Source: Meridianimarinicoccus aquatilis (lineage in GTDB: Bacteria; Pseudomonadota; Alphaproteobacteria; Rhodobacterales; Rhodobacteraceae). From it: a stretch of 64,000 nucleotides of DNA. The stretch spans positions 62,001 to 126,000 of the forward strand of contig NZ_SMZO01000005.1 in the NCBI RefSeq assembly GCF_004358675.1, read 5' to 3'. Shown piece by piece: positions 14,586-23,529 of this stretch. Numbering within the stretch: position 1 is the first letter of the stretch; the number at the start of each line of letters is the position of its first letter. The translations under genes and the position numbers were made by a program. The notes beneath the pieces are model-generated. The model was not told the DNA's origin. It worked only from the letters and a program-made list of their open reading frames with translations, and ran no database searches.

Positions 14586-17378
14586 ATGGGCCTTTATACA
14601 GAATACCGCGAAGAAATCGAAGCACGTAAAGAGCAAGGCTTGCACCCCAAGCCGATCGACGACGGCCCCCTGACGGCCGAAATCATCTCGATCATTCGGG
14701 ACACCGCGCACCCGCATCGGGACGAAGCGCTGAATTTCTTCATCTATAACACGTTGCCCGGCACAACGAGCGCGGCAGGTGTCAAAGCCAAGTTCCTCAA
14801 GGAAATTGCGCTTGGTGAAGCCAAGGTTGAAGAGATCACCGTCCCCTTCGCATTTGAGCTTTTGTCCCACATGAAGGGTGGGCCGTCTGTTGAGGTTCTG
14901 CTTGATCTGGCTTTGGGTGATGACGCCGATATCGCGGCCCAAGCGGCAGAAGTTCTGAAAACCCAGTTCTTCCTGTACGAAGCCGACACCGACCGGCTTA
15001 AGGCCGCGCTTGACGCCGGCAACCCGGTCGCACGCGAAATTCTTGAAAGCTATTCCGACGCCGAGTTTTTCACCAAGCTTCCCGAGATCGAAGAAGAAAT
15101 CAAAGTCGTCACATATATCGCCGCCGAGGGTGACATTTCGACTGACCTTCTGTCGCCCGGCAACCAAGCGCACTCGCGTTCCGACCGTGAGCTTCACGGC
15201 AAATGCATGATCAGCGAACGTGCCCAGCAGGAAATCCAAGCCCTGAAGCTTCAGCACCCCGATGCGCGCGTCATGCTGATTGCGGAAAAAGGCACGATGG
15301 GTGTTGGGTCGTCGCGGATGTCCGGTGTCAACAACGTCGCTTTGTGGACCGGCAAGCAAGCCAGCCCTTATGTCCCGTTCGTGAACTATGCCCCAATCGT
15401 CGCGGGCACCAACGGCATTTCGCCGATCTTCTTGACCACTGTTGGCGTGACTGGCGGTATTGGCGTTGACTTGAAGAACTGGGTCAAGAAGCTGGACGAA
15501 GACGGCAAGCCGATCCTCAACAATGACGGCAACCCAATCCTTGAGCAGAAATACTCTGTCGAAACCGGCACTGTGTTGAAGATCAACACCAAGACAAAAA
15601 AGCTGTACAATGAAGCCGGCGACGAAGAGTTGGTTGATATGGCGTCGTCTTTCACGCCGCAGAAGGCCGAGTTCATGAAGGCTGGCGGGTCTTACGCCAT
15701 TGTCTTTGGCAAGAAGCTTCAGACATTCGCTTGTGAAGCCCTTGGGATCGAGTTGAAATCAGCCTTCGCACCGTCCAAGGAAATCTCGCACGAAGGTCAG
15801 GGCATGACCGCCGTTGAGAAAATCTTCAATGCCAATGCACGCGGCAACACGCCGGGCAAGGTGCTGCATGCCGGGTCCGACGTTCGGGTGAAAGTCAACA
15901 TTGTCGGCTCGCAAGACACCACCGGCCTGATGACCAGCCAGGAACTGGAAGCGATGGCCGCCACCGTGCTGTCGCCTTCCGTGGATGGCGCATACCAGTC
16001 AGGCTGCCACACTGCATCTGTTTGGGACCTCAAGGCACAGGCAAATACACCGCGTCTCATGGCGTTCATGAACAAATTCGGCCTGGTCACAGCGCGTGAC
16101 CCCAAAGGCGAATATCACGCGATGACCGACGTGATCCACAAGGTTCTCAACGACATCACCGTTGACGACTGGGCGATCATCATTGGCGGCGACAGCCACA
16201 CGCGGATGTCCAAAGGCGTCGCCTTCGGCGCAGACTCCGGCACAGTGGCTCTGGCTCTTGCGACCGGCGAAGCCTCCATGCCGATCCCGGAATCGGTCAA
16301 GGTGACGTTCAAAGGCCAAATGGCGGACCACATGGATTTCCGTGACGTGGTGCACGCAACCCAAGCGCAAATGCTGGCGCAGTTCGGTGACAACGTCTTT
16401 CAGGGCCGCATCATCGAAGTTCACATCGGCACACTGCTCGCCGACCAAGCGTTCACCTTCACGGACTGGACCGCCGAGATGAAGGCAAAAGCGTCCATCT
16501 GTATCTCTGAAGATGACACGCTGATTGAATCTCTGGAAATCGCCAAGTCCCGGATTCAGATCATGATCGATAAAGGGATGGAGCATGAAAACGGCATGCT
16601 CGCAAGACTGATCGAAATCGCAGATACACGTATCGCGCAAATCCGCTCGGGCGAGAAACCTGCCCTGACCCCCGATGACAACGCGAAATACTTTGCCGAA
16701 GTTGTTGTCGACCTTGATGCCATCGTTGAACCGATGATCGCGGACCCGGACGTCACGAACGCGGATGTCTCGAAGCGGTACACCCACGACACGATCCGCC
16801 CAATATCTCACTACCGGGCAGAAAAGAAAGTCGATCTTGGCTTTGTCGGGTCCTGCATGGTCCACAAGGGCGATGTGAAAATCGTGGCTCAAATGTTGCG
16901 CAACCTCGAAGAAGAGAACGGCAAGGTCGAATTCAAGGCCCCTCTCGTCGTCGCGGCACCGACGTACAACATCATCGACGAGTTGAAGGAAGAAGGCGAC
17001 TGGACGGTCTTGCAGAAGTACTCCGGCTTCGAATTCGACGACAACGCCCCGAAGGAAAAAGCCCGGACAGAGTATGAGAACATTCTCTACCTCGAACGTC
17101 CTGGCTGTAACCTGTGCATGGGCAACCAAGAAAAGGCCGCGAAAGGCGACACCGTTCTGGCAACGTCGACGCGCCTGTTCAAAGGTCGGGTCGTTGAAGA
17201 TAGCGATGAAAAGTCAGGTGAATCCCTGCTCGCCTCAACGCCTGTTGTCGTTCTTTCCGCCATCCTTGGCCGCACGCCGACGCTTGAGGAATACAAGGTC
17301 GCTGTAAAAGGGATCGACCTGACCAAGTTCGCACCGCCGCTGCAAAAGCCACTTAGCACGGCGTCGGCTCACTTCTAA
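14586..17378 (+). CDS. acnB: Aconitate hydratase B / 2-methylisocitrate dehydratase
   Basis: The ATG at 14586 (MGLYTEYREEIEARKEQGLHPKP) follows GAGGAGAG and yields 930 residues. The architecture is AcnB: N-terminal HEAT-like domain (about 1-160), swivel domain, then the [4Fe-4S] catalytic domains with cluster ligands Cys757 (GSCMVHKGD) and Cys841/Cys844 (GCNLCMGNQ). The loop KKLDEDGKPILNNDGNPI near 300 is an insertion present in many non-enteric AcnB proteins. It interconverts citrate and isocitrate and can hydrate 2-methylaconitate, which connects it to the propionate-activating gene nearby. A strong terminator follows. Confidence 0.96.
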   Translation: MGLYTEYREEIEARKEQGLHPKPIDDGPLTAEIISIIRDTAHPHRDEALNFFIYNTLPGTTSAAGVKAKFLKEIALGEAKVEEITVPFAFELLSHMKGGPSVEVLLDLALGDDADIAAQAAEVLKTQFFLYEADTDRLKAALDAGNPVAREILESYSDAEFFTKLPEIEEEIKVVTYIAAEGDISTDLLSPGNQAHSRSDRELHGKCMISERAQQEIQALKLQHPDARVMLIAEKGTMGVGSSRMSGVNNVALWTGKQASPYVPFVNYAPIVAGTNGISPIFLTTVGVTGGIGVDLKNWVKKLDEDGKPILNNDGNPILEQKYSVETGTVLKINTKTKKLYNEAGDEELVDMASSFTPQKAEFMKAGGSYAIVFGKKLQTFACEALGIELKSAFAPSKEISHEGQGMTAVEKIFNANARGNTPGKVLHAGSDVRVKVNIVGSQDTTGLMTSQELEAMAATVLSPSVDGAYQSGCHTASVWDLKAQANTPRLMAFMNKFGLVTARDPKGEYHAMTDVIHKVLNDITVDDWAIIIGGDSHTRMSKGVAFGADSGTVALALATGEASMPIPESVKVTFKGQMADHMDFRDVVHATQAQMLAQFGDNVFQGRIIEVHIGTLLADQAFTFTDWTAEMKAKASICISEDDTLIESLEIAKSRIQIMIDKGMEHENGMLARLIEIADTRIAQIRSGEKPALTPDDNAKYFAEVVVDLDAIVEPMIADPDVTNADVSKRYTHDTIRPISHYRAEKKVDLGFVGSCMVHKGDVKIVAQMLRNLEEENGKVEFKAPLVVAAPTYNIIDELKEEGDWTVLQKYSGFEFDDNAPKEKARTEYENILYLERPGCNLCMGNQEKAAKGDTVLATSTRLFKGRVVEDSDEKSGESLLASTPVVVLSAILGRTPTLEEYKVAVKGIDLTKFAPPLQKPLSTASAHF

Positions 17379-17390
17379 ATCACCCTGCTT

Positions 17391-17434
17391 GGCGGCAGAT
17401 CACGGTCCTTGATCCCCGTGCCTGCCGCCATTTT
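17391..17434 (+). terminator. Rho-independent terminator of acnB
   Basis: GGCGGCAG pairs with CTGCCGCC, and inside it CACGG pairs with CCGTG, followed by ATTTTCC. It starts 12 bases after the acnB stop. Confidence 0.8.
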
Positions 17435-17598
17435 CCTTCGTTCGTCGCCTCCGCAATGCCAATTTGTGTGAACGACAAGAAGACGGCAATGCGATCATGG
17501 CCGTTGATACCTTGGATGCGACTTCACCATCGACCGCTGCACCGCCCTGACTGACTGTTTGGAGCTGGCCCGAAGTGGCTTTGTCTACGCACAAACAC

Positions 17599-17631
17599 AG
17601 GGCGCACGCACCAAAGATGTGCATGCGCCCT
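17599..17631 (-). terminator. Hairpin downstream of phaC
   Basis: Thirteen-base arms AGGGCGCACGCAC and GTGCATGCGCCCT pair with one mismatch, 57 bases past the phaC stop, followed on the minus strand by GTGTTTGTG. A second palindrome, AAGGAAC-A-GTTCCTT, lies at 17649-17663. The 17435-17598 part holds no gene. Confidence 0.5.
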
Positions 17632-17687
17632 GCGCCCCTCAGGCAGCCAAGGAACAGTTCCTTTAACCGGAACCTGAAAAAGCCAAC

Positions 17688-19466
17688 TCAATCAGGTGTT
17701 TCAGTCACGAAGCTGCCCGGCGCTGGCTCCAGGGACTTGTACTTTCCGCGCTTTGCAACTTTCCGCGCCGCAACCTGGTCACCGCTTTTTTCAGTGAGCC
17801 ACTTGGCCCAATGTGGCCACCACGACCCCACATGGTTTTCCGCTTGCGCTACGAACGCATCGGGCGTCGCGGGATAATCGGGCGACGTCAGATAGCCATA
17901 TTTGCAGCGTTCATCCGGCGGATTGATAACCCCAGCAATATGGCCCGAGCCACCCAGAACGAATTCTACGTTGGTTTTCAGGATATTGGTTGCAGGGTAG
18001 ATCGACGTCCACGGCGCGATGTGGTCATCGCGCGTCGCAAGAATGAACATTGGTGCCTTGATCTTCGTGATGTCGATTTTCGCACCGTTCATTTCCAGCC
18101 CGCCCGGTTCGCGCAGCTTGTTCCGCAAATAGACCTCTTCCAGATACCACAGCAACATTGCCTTCGGCAGCCGGGTCGAGTCCGCATTCCAGAACAGAAG
18201 ATCAAAGGGCCGGGGTTTGTCGCCGCGCAGGTAATTGGCCTCGTAGAACGACCAAATCAGATCATTCTCGCGCAGCATCGAGAACATATCCTGAAGGTGA
18301 TATGCCTCTAGGTAACCCTTTTCTTCCATATGTTCGCGCAGCACATTCAGCCGGTCATCGTCGATGAAAACACCGATTTCGCCGACATCCTTGAAATCAA
18401 CCATCGTGGCAAGCGTTGTCGCGCTGTTGATCCGGTCATCGCCTTTGGCAGCAAGGTAGCCAAGCATCGCGGTCACAAGGATGCCGCCGATGCAGAAGCC
18501 AAGCACGTTGGCTTTGTCTTCCTTGGTAATATCCCGCATCACATCAAGCGCGGTTAATGGACCAAGCTTCATGTAGTCAGAGAAGTCGAGGTCCGCGTGG
18601 CTCTTTGTGGGGTTGGCCCATGAAATCACAAACACAGAATGACCTTGGTCCAGCGCATATCGGATCAGACTATTCTGCGGGCGCATGTCCATGATGTAGA
18701 ACTTGTTGATCCACGCAGGCACGAACAGCATCGGAACCTTGTGCTGGGTTTCCGTGCGCGGGTGGTATTGGATCAGCTGCATCAACTCGTTCTGGAAAAC
18801 CACCTCACCCTCGGTCGTGGCCAGATCGACGCCAACCTCAAAGGCCTCGGCGTCGTTGGTCGCAATGTCGAGGCGCCCGTCGCCCCGGTCCAGATCGTTG
18901 AGCAGGTTCTCGATCCCATCAAGGACACTTTGGCCCCCAGTCTCTATGAACTTCGCGCGCGCTGCGGCATTGGTCGGCAGGTAGTTGGCCGGGGACAGAG
19001 CGCTGATCGCCTGACGGGTATAAAACTTGACCCGCAGATCATCGCGCCCATTCTCGGTCAGAGTGTCGATCAAACCCTCGACGGCATCCTCAAACGCCAG
19101 AAACGCGTCCCGGTAGGTGCGAGAAACCGGATCGTCAGACCAAGTCGTATCCTTGAAGCGCCGATCCTTTACCGGCGCATCCTGTGGGACCAGAATGCTG
19201 GTCCAGACTTTTGAAATATCCGTGGCCGCCTTGATCTGTGCCGCCCAAAGGTCTTGGGGATGGGTCAATGCCCGGCTCCAGACGTTGCCATAGGCTTTGG
19301 CAAGCGTCGACGCATCCATCAACGAGTATTCAGAGCCAGAGGCCTTCGCCATGGATCGCGCTTGAACCTTTGACGCTGCCGCCAGCGAGCGCTGTGTCAG
19401 CGTCATCATTCTTTTGGCCACTACGGTGGCATCTGGGGCGGTGTATTTCACCTTCGACTCAGACAT
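17688..19466 (-). CDS. phaC: Class I poly(3-hydroxyalkanoate) synthase
   Basis: A 592-residue PHA synthase. The lipase-like box GFCIGG carries catalytic Cys325, with the partner Asp in ATRDDHIAPW and His in GGSGHIAGVINPP. The N-terminal part (about 80-185) matches the PhaC N domain (PQDLWAAQ, FKDTTWSDDP, SALSPANYLPTN). It polymerises (R)-3-hydroxyacyl-CoA on the granule surface. It is the last gene of a phaB-prpE-phaA-phaC operon. Confidence 0.97.
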   Translation of the reverse strand: MSESKVKYTAPDATVVAKRMMTLTQRSLAAASKVQARSMAKASGSEYSLMDASTLAKAYGNVWSRALTHPQDLWAAQIKAATDISKVWTSILVPQDAPVKDRRFKDTTWSDDPVSRTYRDAFLAFEDAVEGLIDTLTENGRDDLRVKFYTRQAISALSPANYLPTNAAARAKFIETGGQSVLDGIENLLNDLDRGDGRLDIATNDAEAFEVGVDLATTEGEVVFQNELMQLIQYHPRTETQHKVPMLFVPAWINKFYIMDMRPQNSLIRYALDQGHSVFVISWANPTKSHADLDFSDYMKLGPLTALDVMRDITKEDKANVLGFCIGGILVTAMLGYLAAKGDDRINSATTLATMVDFKDVGEIGVFIDDDRLNVLREHMEEKGYLEAYHLQDMFSMLRENDLIWSFYEANYLRGDKPRPFDLLFWNADSTRLPKAMLLWYLEEVYLRNKLREPGGLEMNGAKIDITKIKAPMFILATRDDHIAPWTSIYPATNILKTNVEFVLGGSGHIAGVINPPDERCKYGYLTSPDYPATPDAFVAQAENHVGSWWPHWAKWLTEKSGDQVAARKVAKRGKYKSLEPAPGSFVTETPD

Positions 19467-19535
19467 TCCTATCTCCTCCTCTGGCCATCGGCCTTGCAGT
19501 CAAACGGGGCGCCGTGACCGACGCCCCGAAAGCAA

Positions 19536-20717
19536 TCAGTTCATGCGTTCGAATGCCAGCGCGATGCCTTGACCTCCACCGATGCACATGGTCACAAGAC
19601 CATACTTGCCGCCAATCCGCTCCAACTCATACAAGGTTTTGATAGAAATGATCGCGCCGGTCGCCCCGATCGGATGACCAAGCGCAATCGCGCCGCCGTT
19701 GGGGTTCACCTTGCTGGTATCAAAACCAAGGCTGGCGTTCACGGCACACGCCTGTGCTGCAAAGGCTTCGTTGCTTTCGATCACGTCGAATTGGTCGGCG
19801 GTCATGCCTATCTTTTTCAGCAGGTTTGTCACCGCTGGAACCGGCCCGATCCCCATGACCTCGTGGCGCACGCCGGCAATTGCATAGCCCAGAAGGCGGG
19901 CACGTGGCTTAAGGCCTGCGGCTTCGGCCGCGTCTGCGGACGCGAGCACAAGGGCCGCCGCACCGTCATTGATGCCAGAGGCGTTCCCAGCGGTCACAGA
20001 GCCGTCTTTCTTGAAGGCCGGGCGCAGTTTGCCAAGGCTATCCATGGTGGTGGACGCCTTGATATGCTCGTCAATGGCAAAGGGCACCATCTCGCGGCGC
20101 ACCCGGACATCAATCGGTAAGATCTGACTTTCGAAATAGCCAGCTTCAACCGCTGCTGCCGCGCGACGTTGGCTTTCGACAGCAAAGGCGTCTTGTTGCT
20201 CGCGGGTGATCTGGTTCTCGGCGGCCACATTTTCAGCAGTGACACCCATGTGGCCCACACCGAACGGGTCGCTCAGGGCACCGATCATCATATCAGTAAA
20301 AGAAACGTCCCCCATCTTCTGGCCAGTACGGATCGACTGCGTCGAATGGGGCGAGCGCGACATGCATTCGGCTCCGCCAGCAAGCGCAAAGTCCACATCG
20401 CCCAGCATGATGTGTTGCGCGGCGTTCACGATGGCCTGCGCGCCAGAGCCGCACAGCCGGTTGACCGTCAGACCTGTGGCTTCTTCCGGGATGCCCGCAT
20501 CGACCGCGGCGACGCGGCCCATGTACATGTCCTTTGGTTCGGTATTGATCACATGTCCAAAGATCGAGGCCCCTATCTGGCCCGGCTCAACCCCCGAGCG
20601 CAACATGGCTTCTTTTGACACGGCGGTGGCCAAGGCCGTGGGCGCTGAGCCCGCAAGCGAGCCTCCGAAGGTGCCGATGGCAGTACGGGCTCCGTCAAGA
20701 ATAACGACGTCTTTCAT
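19536..20717 (-). CDS. phaA: Acetyl-CoA acetyltransferase / beta-ketothiolase
   Basis: A 393-residue biosynthetic-type thiolase with nucleophile Cys89 in NRLCGSGAQA, the His in ALGHPIGATGA and the second Cys in CIGGGQGIA. It condenses acetyl-CoA with acetyl- or propionyl-CoA to 3-ketoacyl-CoA. Placement between prpE and phaC indicates polymer synthesis; the name phaA is by context, and a BktB-like preference for propionyl-CoA is possible. The gap to prpE is 20 bases. Confidence 0.94.
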   Translation of the reverse strand: MKDVVILDGARTAIGTFGGSLAGSAPTALATAVSKEAMLRSGVEPGQIGASIFGHVINTEPKDMYMGRVAAVDAGIPEEATGLTVNRLCGSGAQAIVNAAQHIMLGDVDFALAGGAECMSRSPHSTQSIRTGQKMGDVSFTDMMIGALSDPFGVGHMGVTAENVAAENQITREQQDAFAVESQRRAAAAVEAGYFESQILPIDVRVRREMVPFAIDEHIKASTTMDSLGKLRPAFKKDGSVTAGNASGINDGAAALVLASADAAEAAGLKPRARLLGYAIAGVRHEVMGIGPVPAVTNLLKKIGMTADQFDVIESNEAFAAQACAVNASLGFDTSKVNPNGGAIALGHPIGATGAIISIKTLYELERIGGKYGLVTMCIGGGQGIALAFERMN

Positions 20718-20737
20718 GGTGTTTCCTCTCTTTTAAC

Positions 20738-22633
20738 TCAGGCAGTGGGGTGACCAAGCCCGGCAATTCGGTCGGCTATGGCGTCGAGAACCGAAGGGTC
20801 GTCGATCGTGGCAGGCATCTTCCAGGCAGTCCCATCAGCGATGGCGACCATTGTGCCGCGCAGAATCTTGCCTGACCGGGTCTTGGGCAGGGCATCGATC
20901 ACGATACACTGTTTGAATGCAGCGACTGGGCCGATTTCCTGTCGAACCAGTTTCACGCATTCAGACTGTATATCTTCCTCGCTGCGCTCTGCTCCGGCAT
21001 TGAGACACACAAGACCAAGCGGCGACTGGCCCTTGAGTGTGTCCCCGATCCCGATCACAGCACATTCGGCGACGTCCGGATGGCTCGCCAGTACCTCCTC
21101 CATTGCGCCGGTCGACAGGCGATGCCCGGCGACGTTGATGACATCGTCAGTGCGCGCCATGATGTAAACGTATCCATCATTGTCTGTCATCCCCGCATCA
21201 CCAGTTTCATAATACCCTGGAAAGGCATCGAGGTAGCTTTTGCGGAAGCGATCATCGGCGTGCCAAAGCGTGCCCAGCGTACCCGGCGGTAGCGGCAGTT
21301 TGATGGCGATTGCACCAAGTGTGCCCGGCGCCACCGGGTGACCGGCGTCGTCCAAGATTTCAATGTCATAGCCGGGCATCGGCACGGCCGGTGAGCCGGG
21401 CTTGATCGGCAACTCTTCGATACCAAGTGGATTGGCCGCGATGGCCCAGCCGGTTTCGGTTTGCCACCAGTGGTCAACAACCGGCTTCTTCAAATGGGTC
21501 TGAGCCCACTTGATCGTGTCCGGGTCGGCGCGTTCACCCGCCAGGAACAAGGCCTGCAACCCGCTCAGATCATATTTGGCGACATAACTGGCTTGCGGGT
21601 CTTCCCGCTTGATCGCACGCAGCGCGGTCGGCGCGGTAAACAGAACTTTGACGTTGTGCTCTTCAATGATGCGCCAGAACGTTCCCGGGTCGGGGGTGCC
21701 AACAGGCTTGCCCTCAAACACCATCGTCGTGCAGCCTGCAAGCAGTGGTCCGTAACAAATGTAGCTGTGTCCGACGACCCAACCCACATCCGACGCCGCC
21801 CAGAACACATCTCCGGCCTTCACGTTATACAGATTTTTCATTGTCCACAGCAGGGCGACCATGTGCCCGCCGGTGTGGCGCACAACGCCCTTTGGTTGGC
21901 CTGTCGTACCGGAGGTGTAGAGAATATAAAGCGGGTCCGCACCGCCGACGGGCGTGCACCCAACAGGCGTAGCCGTTGCGGTGGCTTGAGCCCAGCACAG
22001 ATCGCGGCCCTCGATCATGACAGCTTCGGCTTGAGGACGTTGCAAACCAACACAGACCTGCGGTTTGTGATCCGACTGCCCAATCGCATCGTCAAGCAGC
22101 GGCTTGTACGCAATCACCCGCTTGCCTTCGATCCCGCAGGACGCGCTGAGTATGGCTTTCGGGGTCGCATCGTTTATCCGAACGGCCAACTCGTGTGCCG
22201 CGAAGCCGCCGAACACAACCGAATGGATCGCGCCGATCCGGGCGCAGGCCAGCATCGCCTCCAAAGCCTCTGGGATCATCGGCATATAGATCAAAACTCG
22301 GTCGCCCTTGGCGACGCCTTGTGCTGCCAAAACGCCGGCCAGACGGGCGACACGGTCTTGCAACTGCACATATGTGATCGTCGTCTTGCTGTCTGTCACG
22401 GGACTGTCGTGGATTATCGCGGCCTGATCGCCCCGGCCCGCATCCACGTGTCGATCAACCGCGTTATAGCACGTGTTGGCTTGTGCATCTGCGAACCACC
22501 GGTAGAGCGGTGCGTCGCTGTCATCGAGTATCTTTCTTGGCGCCCGATCCCAATCCACGGCCTTTGCCGCTTCGGCCCAAAATGCCTCTGGATCGGCTCT
22601 CCAGCCAGCATACACCTCTGCGTAAGTACTCAT
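20738..22633 (-). CDS. prpE: Propionyl-CoA synthetase (acyl-CoA synthetase)
   Basis: A 631-residue AMP-forming acyl-CoA synthetase of the PrpE type. The N-terminal YAEVYAGWRADPEAFWAEAAKAVDW matches the ACAS N domain; the ATP motif is YTSGTTGQPKGVVRHTGG (about 235-252), the adenylation core holds WWQTETGW, and the C-terminal domain ends with PKTRSGKILRG with the catalytic, acetylatable Lys. It converts propionate (and probably acetate) to the CoA thioester. Its position inside a PHA operon implies channelling of short-chain acids to polymer. Confidence 0.92.
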   Translation of the reverse strand: MSTYAEVYAGWRADPEAFWAEAAKAVDWDRAPRKILDDSDAPLYRWFADAQANTCYNAVDRHVDAGRGDQAAIIHDSPVTDSKTTITYVQLQDRVARLAGVLAAQGVAKGDRVLIYMPMIPEALEAMLACARIGAIHSVVFGGFAAHELAVRINDATPKAILSASCGIEGKRVIAYKPLLDDAIGQSDHKPQVCVGLQRPQAEAVMIEGRDLCWAQATATATPVGCTPVGGADPLYILYTSGTTGQPKGVVRHTGGHMVALLWTMKNLYNVKAGDVFWAASDVGWVVGHSYICYGPLLAGCTTMVFEGKPVGTPDPGTFWRIIEEHNVKVLFTAPTALRAIKREDPQASYVAKYDLSGLQALFLAGERADPDTIKWAQTHLKKPVVDHWWQTETGWAIAANPLGIEELPIKPGSPAVPMPGYDIEILDDAGHPVAPGTLGAIAIKLPLPPGTLGTLWHADDRFRKSYLDAFPGYYETGDAGMTDNDGYVYIMARTDDVINVAGHRLSTGAMEEVLASHPDVAECAVIGIGDTLKGQSPLGLVCLNAGAERSEEDIQSECVKLVRQEIGPVAAFKQCIVIDALPKTRSGKILRGTMVAIADGTAWKMPATIDDPSVLDAIADRIAGLGHPTA

Positions 22634-22657
22634 AAGTGGTCTCCTCCCTAAATCATG

Positions 22658-23383
22658 TCAGCTAAAGAACTGGCCGCCGTTGGCGGAAATCGTGGACCCG
22701 TTGATGAACCCAGCATCATCCGAGGCCAGAAACACAACGCAGCGCGCGATTTCATCTGGTTCCCCTAGCCGGCCAACCGGAATGAGCGGCAAGATGTGCT
22801 TGTTCAGAACATCCTCATCGATGGCGCGGACCATCTCTGTTCCGATGTAGCCGGGGCACACCGCGTTTACTGTGATCCCTGCGCGCGCGCCCTCCTGCGC
22901 CAATGCCTTTGTGAAGCCCAGATCACCTGCCTTGGCAGACGAGTAATTGGATTGCCCCGCCTGTCCCTTCTGCCCATTGACCGACGAGATGTTGATCACG
23001 CGCCCGAACTTGCGCTCTCGCATGCCCGCCCAGATCGGATGGGTCATGTGGAACAGGCCATTCAGGTTGGTGTTGATGACCGCGTCCCACTTCTCTTTCG
23101 TCATCTTGTGGAACATGCTGTCGCGGGTGATGCCGGCATTGTTCACCAAGATGTCAATCGGCCCCAGATCAGCTTCGATCTGAGCGACGCCTTCGACACA
23201 GGCATCATAATCCCCGATCGACCATTTGTAGGTCGCGATCCCCGTATCTGACGAGAACTGCGCCGCAGCCTCATCGTTACCGGCGTAATTTGCGGCAACG
23301 GAATATCCGGCTGCGTCAAGTGCCTTGCTTATCGCAGCACCAATTCCGCGCGTGCCACCGGTGACCAATGCCACTTTGCCCAT
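22658..23383 (-). CDS. phaB: Acetoacetyl-CoA reductase (SDR)
   Basis: With the ATG at 23383 (MGKVALVTGGTRGIGAAISKAL, behind GGGAGG) the product is 241 residues, normal for PhaB. It has the TGGTRGIG cofactor motif, NNAG, the catalytic Ser in ISSVNGQKGQ and the YSSAK Tyr-Lys pair, and it ends in GASTISANGGQ-like PhaB residues. It reduces 3-ketoacyl-CoA to (R)-3-hydroxyacyl-CoA with NADPH. First gene of the operon; a TGC-rich PhaR-like site lies just upstream. Confidence 0.95.
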   Translation of the reverse strand: MGKVALVTGGTRGIGAAISKALDAAGYSVAANYAGNDEAAAQFSSDTGIATYKWSIGDYDACVEGVAQIEADLGPIDILVNNAGITRDSMFHKMTKEKWDAVINTNLNGLFHMTHPIWAGMRERKFGRVINISSVNGQKGQAGQSNYSSAKAGDLGFTKALAQEGARAGITVNAVCPGYIGTEMVRAIDEDVLNKHILPLIPVGRLGEPDEIARCVVFLASDDAGFINGSTISANGGQFFS

Positions 23384-23404
23384 TTCCAGAACCTCCCAAA
23401 AGCG

Positions 23405-23433
23405 TGCTGCACCGTGCAGTGCCTCGTGCTGCA
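23405..23433. promoter_or_regulatory. TGC-rich PhaR-like operator upstream of phaB
   Basis: The segment contains CTGC-ACCGT-GCAG as an inverted repeat (23407-23419) and a further TGCTGCA at its right end. PhaR of Paracoccus and Rhodobacter binds TGC-rich sites of this kind. It lies 22 bases upstream of the phaB ATG. Confidence 0.55.
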
Positions 23434-23493
23434 TAGGACGCTACATGACCAAATACATAGCGGTCGAGGGTTGAACGTGTTACATTGTAAGCG

Positions 23494-23515
23494 TTCGCAA
23501 AACAGAAAATGCAAA
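23494..23515. promoter_or_regulatory. Candidate ScfR/RamB-type operator
   Basis: TTCGCAAA (23494-23501) and TGCAAA (23510-23515) are two copies of a TTTGCAAA-like half-site, as bound by RamB/PrpR/ScfR regulators, located 15-36 bases before the regulator's start, so autoregulation is likely. Confidence 0.45.
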
Positions 23516-23529
23516 ATGTGTAAAAGCAA

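Noticed and set aside
14457-15359. 300-codon minus-strand frame within acnB, and similar long frames opposite prpE (21461-22651), acnB (15999-17129) and phoX (45085-46233)
   Set aside because: These are antisense shadows in high-GC coding DNA; codon-phase and motif evidence belong to the plus or minus gene annotated.
17649-17663. GGAAC and GTTCC near the phaC end as another EcfG promoter
   Set aside because: The motif is a short palindrome AAGGAAC-A-GTTCCTT without a CGTT at 16-17 bases and no gene start follows.
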